A DNA stretch of 32,024 nt, taken from assembly GCA_030685015.1 (NCBI GenBank), contig JAUXWS010000027.1, positions 1 to 32,024 of the forward strand, given 5' to 3'. Numbering within the stretch: the first letter of the stretch is position 1; every line of letters begins with the position of its first letter. The position numbers and the translations under genes were made by a program. This DNA is from a bacterium (lineage in GTDB: Bacteria > CAIWAD01). The notes under the pieces are model-generated. The model saw nothing but the letters and a program-made list of their open reading frames with translations, ran no database searches and was not told the DNA's origin. Below, piece by piece: positions 28,276-32,024 of this stretch.

Positions 28276-28497
28276 CTACTTCAGGACTGCCAACAGGCAC
28301 ACCACCGTGCCGAACAGGGCGACACCCTCGATCAAAGCCGCGGATATGATCATCGCTGTCTGGATTTTGGCGGTCGCCTCGGGCTGGCGGGCAATGCCGT
28401 CCATGGCGCTGCCGCCGATACGGCCAATGCCCAGGCCCGCGCCCAGCGCGACCAGTCCCGCCCCGATGCCGGCGCCGATCAGTCCAATGTTTTCCAT
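28276..28497 (-). CDS. ATP synthase Fo subunit c
   Basis: This 73-residue protein has two membrane helices joined by the polar ARQPEA loop. The ion-binding carboxylate is Glu57 in [11 protein letters not shown]. The helix-1 position that is Gln in sodium-type c subunits is Arg in GIGRIGG, and Glu57 is followed by Gly rather than Ser. I therefore infer proton coupling. A GGGAG sequence lies upstream of the ATG. The gene lies between atpB and atpF as usual. Confidence 0.97.
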   Translation of the reverse strand: MENIGLIGAGIGAGLVALGAGLGIGRIGGSAMDGIARQPEATAKIQTAMIISAALIEGVALFGTVVCLLAVLK

Positions 28498-28533
28498 GGA
28501 TCGCTCCCTGATTGATTTGGTTCGAGATGTCTT

Positions 28534-29634
28534 TCAGTGCTGGTGAATGAAGGCCCCGGTGAAGATCGCCGTCAGCATGGTGAAGATGAAGGCCTGCAAG
28601 AAGGCGACGAAGAGCTCCAGCAGGCCGATGGCCACGGCGACGGGCACGTTGGTCAAGGCCAGCACGGGCACAACGATCAGCCCCATGAAGGCCGCGATCA
28701 CGGCATGCCCGGCCATCATGTTGGCGAAAAGCCGCACGCAGAGGGCGAAAGGCTTGGTGAACAAGCCAAGGAACTCGATGGGCAAGAGGATGGGGGCCAC
28801 GAAGACGGGCACGCCGTGGGGCATCAGGCCTTTGAAGTGGCCCCACACGCCGTGGGCGCGCATGCCAGCCACCTGCATCATGGCGAAGGCGCAGAGGGCC
28901 AGCCCCGCCGTCACCGAGAGGTTGCCGGTGGCACTGCTGCCAAAGGGCACCAGACCTAGCAGATTCATGGTGAGGATGAAGAAGAAGACGGTGAGAAAGA
29001 AGGGCAGGTAGCGGCGCCCCTCCTCGCCCGTGTTGGGCAGGACGACCTGATCGCGGATGAAGAGGATGAATACCTCGATGAGATTGCCCGCGCCCCTGGG
29101 CGAGGCGCTGCCGGCGGTGCGGCGCGCCCTGGCCATCAGCACCAGCAATAGCAGAACAGCCACGCCCATGAAGACCAGGTGCTTCGAGAGCATCAAGTAG
29201 GCGCGGCCATCTTCCGCCTTCACCATCCAGTTGATCAGCGGGTTGCCCTCGCGCGTGGCTTGGTAGAGTCCGTTGAAGAACGGCAGGGGAATGCGCACGC
29301 GGTCCATGTGGAAGGCCACCAGCGGCAGCTCGATGTGGCCCGAGTCGGTCAGGTGGTGTTCCATCACCCCCTTGACGATCGAGCCCACATCACCCGCCGG
29401 GGCGCCGTGGCCGTCGTCATGTCCTGCCCCGCCATGCCCTGCCTCGGGGGGTGCGGCCTCGCCCTGCGCCTCGTCATTGGGGGCGATCCCGTGGCCGGCT
29501 TCCGCGGGTGGATCGGCAGTCACGATCGACGGCTTCTCATCATGCTGCGGGGCCGCCGGAGCGGCGCCGGCCGGGCCGGCCGCCAGCAGCCAGATCAGGC
29601 CCAGGCTGCAGATCAAGGGTAGCAAGCGCCTCAT
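28534..29634 (-). CDS. ATP synthase Fo subunit a, with signal-like leader and His-rich N-terminal extension
   Basis: This 366-residue protein has an N-terminal leader (LLPLICSLGLIWLLAAG) and then about 60 residues rich in His, Asp, Glu, Gly and Pro (His31, 48, 67, 72, 76). The standard subunit a helices follow. The essential Arg301 is present in CVRLFANMMAGH, and the last helices (LLELFVAFLQAFIFTML) are typical. Subunit a forms the proton half-channels. The long N-terminus, with the VMEHHLTDSGHIELP segment, is like that of FCB-group subunit a proteins. The start is the ATG at 29634, 17 nt after the preceding gene; a downstream start would lose the leader. Confidence 0.93.
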   Translation of the reverse strand: MRRLLPLICSLGLIWLLAAGPAGAAPAAPQHDEKPSIVTADPPAEAGHGIAPNDEAQGEAAPPEAGHGGAGHDDGHGAPAGDVGSIVKGVMEHHLTDSGHIELPLVAFHMDRVRIPLPFFNGLYQATREGNPLINWMVKAEDGRAYLMLSKHLVFMGVAVLLLLVLMARARRTAGSASPRGAGNLIEVFILFIRDQVVLPNTGEEGRRYLPFFLTVFFFILTMNLLGLVPFGSSATGNLSVTAGLALCAFAMMQVAGMRAHGVWGHFKGLMPHGVPVFVAPILLPIEFLGLFTKPFALCVRLFANMMAGHAVIAAFMGLIVVPVLALTNVPVAVAIGLLELFVAFLQAFIFTMLTAIFTGAFIHQH

Positions 29635-29651
29635 GCGGATGGTCCGGCCCT

Positions 29652-29981
29652 CTATTTTTCGTGCACGTGCTTCGTCGTCGTCTCGGCGCGACCTTCCCCG
29701 TCCAGCCGCTTCAGGCGCCAGGCGAGCAAAGCCGCCTGGGTGATCAGCAGCGCCACCACGCAGAAGGCGAGGCTGACCGCGTAGGGCTGGGCGAAGTCCT
29801 TGCCCGCCCTGGCATGCACGACCAGGATGAGCGCGGTCAGGGCCGCCAGCTTGCCCAGGAAAACTCCCGTCGCCCGGGCCAGTAGCGGCAGCAGGCCGCG
29901 TCCCAGGGCCGGCCAGATGACGGCCAGGCCGGCCAGGCTGAGGGCGATGCCGCTGGTCAGGCCGGCCACCACCGGGTTCAT
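29652..29981 (-). CDS. AtpI-like small membrane protein
   Basis: This 109-residue protein has about four membrane segments (for example GLTSGIALSLAGLAVIWPALG and SLAFCVVALLITQAALLAW) and lies between atpZ and atpB. By position and topology it is probably an ATP synthase assembly or c-ring chaperone of the AtpI type; sequence conservation in this family is low, so identity is inferred. The ATG at 29981 overlaps the atpZ stop as ATGA. The C-terminus is charged and contains HVHEK. Confidence 0.7.
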   Translation of the reverse strand: MNPVVAGLTSGIALSLAGLAVIWPALGRGLLPLLARATGVFLGKLAALTALILVVHARAGKDFAQPYAVSLAFCVVALLITQAALLAWRLKRLDGEGRAETTTKHVHEK

Positions 29982-30205
29982 TTCGGCTCCCGGTTGATCA
30001 GATCCCGCAGCTTGAAGAAGGACCACGTGGCCCCCAGTGCCAACCCCAGCGCTGTGCCGGTCAGAGTCAACCAGGGAGTCCAGCCCCAGCGCTGGTCCAG
30101 CTTCCAGCCGCCCCAGACCGCCAAAGCCAGCAAGAGGGCAAAGCGCAGGCCCACGTCACCCAGTTCGCCGGCCTGTCGCCAGCCGGATTCCTCGCCGGTG
30201 GCCAT
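29978..30205 (-). CDS. AtpZ family protein
   Basis: This 75-residue protein has two membrane segments (about residues 21-37 and 43-60) with the AtpZ pattern GLRFALLLALAVWGGWKLDQRW followed in the next segment by PWLTLTGTALGLALGATW, and the ending FFKLRDLI. AtpZ proteins are encoded at the head of many atp operons and are thought to help with Fo assembly or magnesium or calcium supply. ATG 30205 is chosen because it starts a normal-length protein 7 nt after the bactofilin stop; an in-frame ATG upstream would read into the bactofilin gene. Confidence 0.85.
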   Translation of the reverse strand: MATGEESGWRQAGELGDVGLRFALLLALAVWGGWKLDQRWGWTPWLTLTGTALGLALGATWSFFKLRDLINREPK

Positions 30206-30212
30206 GGCGGTG

Positions 30213-30641
30213 CTAGTGCCCGGCGGGCTTGCGGCCGAAGAGGCCGGCCCGCTCCGGCTCCGCCGCCTCCCCGGCGGGCGCCCCCGCATCCGGCGCCGGC
30301 GTCAAGCCCGCGGCCCGGCCGCCCATCTTGCACATGCCCTCGAACTGGGCGCCGTCCTCGATCACCAGGCGGGTGGTGACCAGATCACCGTCCAGCCGGC
30401 TCTTGCCCTTCAACTCGACCTTGTCCCGCGCGTTGACGGCCCCCTTGATGTGTCCCGCCGTGATGACATGGGCAGCCGTGATGTTGCCTTCCACCGAACC
30501 CGTGTCGCCCACCTCGATGGTCGACTCGGAGCGGACCTCGCCCACCAGGCGGCCGTCGATCTTGACCGAATCCTTGGATGTGATCTTGCCTTCGAAAGTG
30601 GCGTCCTTGGACAGGACCGTCTGGGCGCTTCCGCTGTTCAT
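30213..30641 (-). CDS. Bactofilin (polymer-forming cytoskeletal protein)
   Basis: This 142-residue protein contains a central right-handed beta-helix domain (about residues 10-110) with the repeating hydrophobic-glycine pattern GKITSKDSVKIDGRLVGEV, SVEGNITA, IKGAVNARDKVELKG, LDGDLVTTRLVIEDGA. The C-terminal tail is Ala/Pro-rich. Bactofilins polymerise into filaments that localise peptidoglycan enzymes. The gene follows an M23 peptidase by 15 nt, the classical pairing in cell-shape control. ATG 30641 has AAGGAG upstream. Confidence 0.93.
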   Translation of the reverse strand: MNSGSAQTVLSKDATFEGKITSKDSVKIDGRLVGEVRSESTIEVGDTGSVEGNITAAHVITAGHIKGAVNARDKVELKGKSRLDGDLVTTRLVIEDGAQFEGMCKMGGRAAGLTPAPDAGAPAGEAAEPERAGLFGRKPAGH

Positions 30642-30656
30642 GGATTCCTGCTCTCC

Positions 30657-31328
30657 TTATTCCTTCCAATCCGTCATAAGAGTCACCCCATCCAGGGGAA
30701 CGCCATCCCGCTGGGTCGAGAAATGCAGGTGGCTGCCGCGTCCCAGACCGCCGCGGGCCACCCGGCCGATCAGCTGCCCGCGCGCCACCCGCTCGCCGAT
30801 CTCCGGGAAGGCCATGGACATGTGGCCGTAGCCGGTGGTCAATCCCTGGCCATGGTCGATGAGGACCAGGAAGCCAAGGCGCTGGGTGCGGTCCCGGAAC
30901 ACCACATGGCCGGCCGCCGCGGCGTAGACCAGTTCGCCGGGCCCCGTGGCGATGTCAATGCCGGCGTGGTCGATCTGCTGGGGCCACCCCCCTCTTTCGT
31001 AGAGGCGGCTGATGCGGCCCGACACCGGCGGCGACAGGGGTAGCGCATAGGACGCTGCCACCGGTTCCTCGAACGCGATGGCGACGCGCCCGGCGTCCTG
31101 CCCCAGTTCCACCCCGGGAACCGGACCCAGGTGCTGGTTCAGTTTGCTCGACAAATCCTGCAATGCGGCCAGGTCACGGCGCAGGGATCCCACCGTCAGC
31201 AGCTGCTGCCGCAGAAGCTGGTTCTCCCGCTGCAGGTTCCATTCCCGCATGCTGCGAACGAGCAGGAAGCCGTAATGCGCCAAGACCACCGCGGCCAGCA
31301 GGATGATGACAGGTCGCCAACTCTTCAT
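30657..31328 (-). CDS. M23-family peptidoglycan endopeptidase, membrane-anchored
   Basis: This 223-residue protein has an N-terminal membrane anchor (about residues 6-24), a short coiled coil (about 28-68) and an M23/LytM domain (about 95-215). The zinc ligands and catalytic histidines are visible: His121 and Asp125 in HAGID, His169 in GYGHMS, and His200/His202 in HLHF. It should cleave peptide cross-links in the periplasm. It is the first gene after the promoter at 31358-31386, and its stop is 15 nt before the bactofilin gene, so the two probably work together on cell shape. Confidence 0.93.
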   Translation of the reverse strand: MKSWRPVIILLAAVVLAHYGFLLVRSMREWNLQRENQLLRQQLLTVGSLRRDLAALQDLSSKLNQHLGPVPGVELGQDAGRVAIAFEEPVAASYALPLSPPVSGRISRLYERGGWPQQIDHAGIDIATGPGELVYAAAAGHVVFRDRTQRLGFLVLIDHGQGLTTGYGHMSMAFPEIGERVARGQLIGRVARGGLGRGSHLHFSTQRDGVPLDGVTLMTDWKE

Positions 31329-31357
31329 CGCAAGGCCCGGTGTTTCACAGACTGTCC

Positions 31358-31386
31358 ATTAAATCAAAATGGGCGTGGAGAGTCAA
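31358..31386 (-). promoter_or_regulatory. Strong sigma70-type promoter of the M23-bactofilin-atp operon
   Basis: TTGACT (31381-31386) and TTTAAT (31358-31363) have exactly 17 nt between them on the minus strand. They match the consensus at 5/6 and 5/6 positions. The predicted start is near 31350, about 22 nt before the M23 ATG, so the leader is short. No other comparably good promoter was noticed before the atp genes. Confidence 0.75.
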
Positions 31387-31681
31387 TGCGAAGAATGGCT
31401 CTCCTGTGCCTTCATGCGGGCGCCGGACGAATTTGGCAGGCCATCCGGCCCGCAGCTGTCCACTCTCCGGGACAGCGGTTGTGGGCGGGACATGAATTCC
31501 ACGTCATGTCTTGTGCCCCATGGCGGATTGCACTAAGCTGGAGTCGCGTTTCAAGCCTCCTGATGCCCCAGTATTTTACTTGCCCAAATTCTAGGAGCTA
31601 TCTTTTTGACTGTCATAAGTATTACTGACCGACTTTCCCCGAAAACGGTTTTGGTCGCCGTTTCGTCGCCTTGAACTCAAA

Positions 31682-31708
31682 CGCCCCGTTGCGTGGGCAA
31701 CAGGGCGT
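31682..31708 (-). terminator. Intrinsic terminator of the lytic transglycosylase gene
   Basis: On the minus strand CGCCCTGTTGC pairs with GCAACGGGGCG (one internal mismatch) and is followed by TTTGAGTT. It begins about 25 nt after the stop codon of the gene at 31735. Confidence 0.7.
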
Positions 31709-31734
31709 AAACGAAAGTAAGGTAAGACGGCCAT

Positions 31735-32024
31735 TTACGGTGGATGGCTCAGGCGCCCGAACAGGCGCCGGATCCGCTCCACGTAGGTGCGGGTCTCCTC
31801 CGCGTGCCTTCCGGTGACCCGGTGCAGCTCGGCGGCCACGGGCGCCCAGTGGTTGGGATTCATGCCGGCCGCCACCAGGCCCTGGGCTTTCAGGATGTGG
31901 CCCGGACCAGCGTTGTAGCTGGCCAGGGTGAAGGCGATTCTCTCCTCCAGCGGCCGCGGGGCCTTCCAGATGACCCACATGCGCGCGTCGTAGTAGATCC
32001 CGGCCTGGATGTTGTCCTTCACCA
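31735..32024 (-). CDS. Lytic transglycosylase, SLT/MltF-like, 3' fragment
   Basis: About the last 95 residues of a larger protein are visible; the rest, including the catalytic Glu, lies beyond the window edge. The visible portion contains DNIQAGIYYDARMW, then ERIAFTLASYNAGPGHILKAQ, the conserved YNAG-type motif of GH23 soluble lytic transglycosylase domains. It probably cleaves glycan strands of peptidoglycan in the periplasm. It ends at a TAA followed by an intrinsic terminator, so it is transcribed separately from the M23-atp operon. Confidence 0.9.
   Translation of the reverse strand, partial: VKDNIQAGIYYDARMWVIWKAPRPLEERIAFTLASYNAGPGHILKAQGLVAAGMNPNHWAPVAAELHRVTGRHAEETRTYVERIRRLFGRLSHPP

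Larger units (their letters stand above)
31329..31734. other. Intergenic region, 406 nt
   Basis: Contains the promoter (31358-31386), a terminator for the upstream lytic transglycosylase (31682-31708), a weaker hairpin (31640-31665), and two tandem 7-bp-stem, 8-nt-loop hairpins (31455-31476 and 31489-31510). No gene with a convincing start was seen. Confidence 0.6.

Noticed and set aside
28276-28497. Sodium-coupled c subunit
   Set aside because: The Gln and Glu-Ser residues of sodium-type c subunits are replaced by Arg and Glu-Gly.
31590-31640. Possible extra promoters near TTGACT on the plus strand and TAGAAT on the minus strand
   Set aside because: No partner hexamer with acceptable spacing on the plus strand. 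The minus-strand pair needs a 19-nt spacer and a poor -35, and no gene depends on it.

Overview
The window is a dense, high-GC bacterial chromosome segment in which almost every gene lies on the minus strand, so the operons read from high to low coordinates. LolCD-type lipoprotein export, ExbB/ExbD proteins, a bactofilin with an M23 endopeptidase, and several secreted proteins indicate a diderm (Gram-negative-type) envelope. The ATP synthase subunit a has a long secreted, His-rich N-terminus, and a bactofilin precedes atpZ. Both recall the Fibrobacteres-Chlorobi-Bacteroidetes (FCB) superphylum or a neighbouring candidate phylum, but I cannot name the organism from the sequence alone. I saw no tRNA, rRNA, CRISPR array, insertion sequence or phage gene.

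Layout in transcription order. (1) 31735-32024: 3'-terminal fragment of a lytic transglycosylase, followed by an intrinsic terminator. (2) 31386 down to 22750: a good sigma70-like promoter, then an M23 peptidase, a bactofilin and a complete F1Fo ATP synthase set (atpZ, atpI-like, atpB, E, F, H, A, G, D, C), all closely spaced and apparently one transcription unit. (3) 22580 down to 11755: a second promoter, then two large secreted TPR proteins, a small secreted protein, a small Cys-cluster protein, an ExbB/TolQ-like protein, two ExbD/TolR-like proteins and a TonB/AgmX-like transducer. (4) 11658 down to 8408: after a terminator-like hairpin, a GH2-like protein with no catalytic glutamates fused to about seven membrane segments, then an RpiB-like protein with an altered active site. 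(5) 8166-8399: one small plus-strand gene of unknown function behind an AT-rich promoter region. (6) 7962 down to 156: a SpoIID-domain protein, prfB (with the programmed +1 frameshift), lysS, lolC, lolD, mcsA and a divergent mcsB homologue.

The main candidate for an undescribed system is region 3, perhaps with region 4. An Exb/Tol/Agl-type proton-driven motor is genetically coupled to two giant periplasmic TPR proteins, a putative C-terminal carbohydrate-binding-type beta-sandwich, and two uncharacterised small proteins. One ExbD paralogue has Asn where the other keeps the proton-carrying Asp, so the motor may be intrinsically asymmetric. Three enzyme-family proteins in the window (McsB-like, GH2-like, RpiB-like) have lost or changed catalytic residues while keeping their folds. 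These are residue-level readings from manual alignment to remembered family motifs and need profile searches to confirm.
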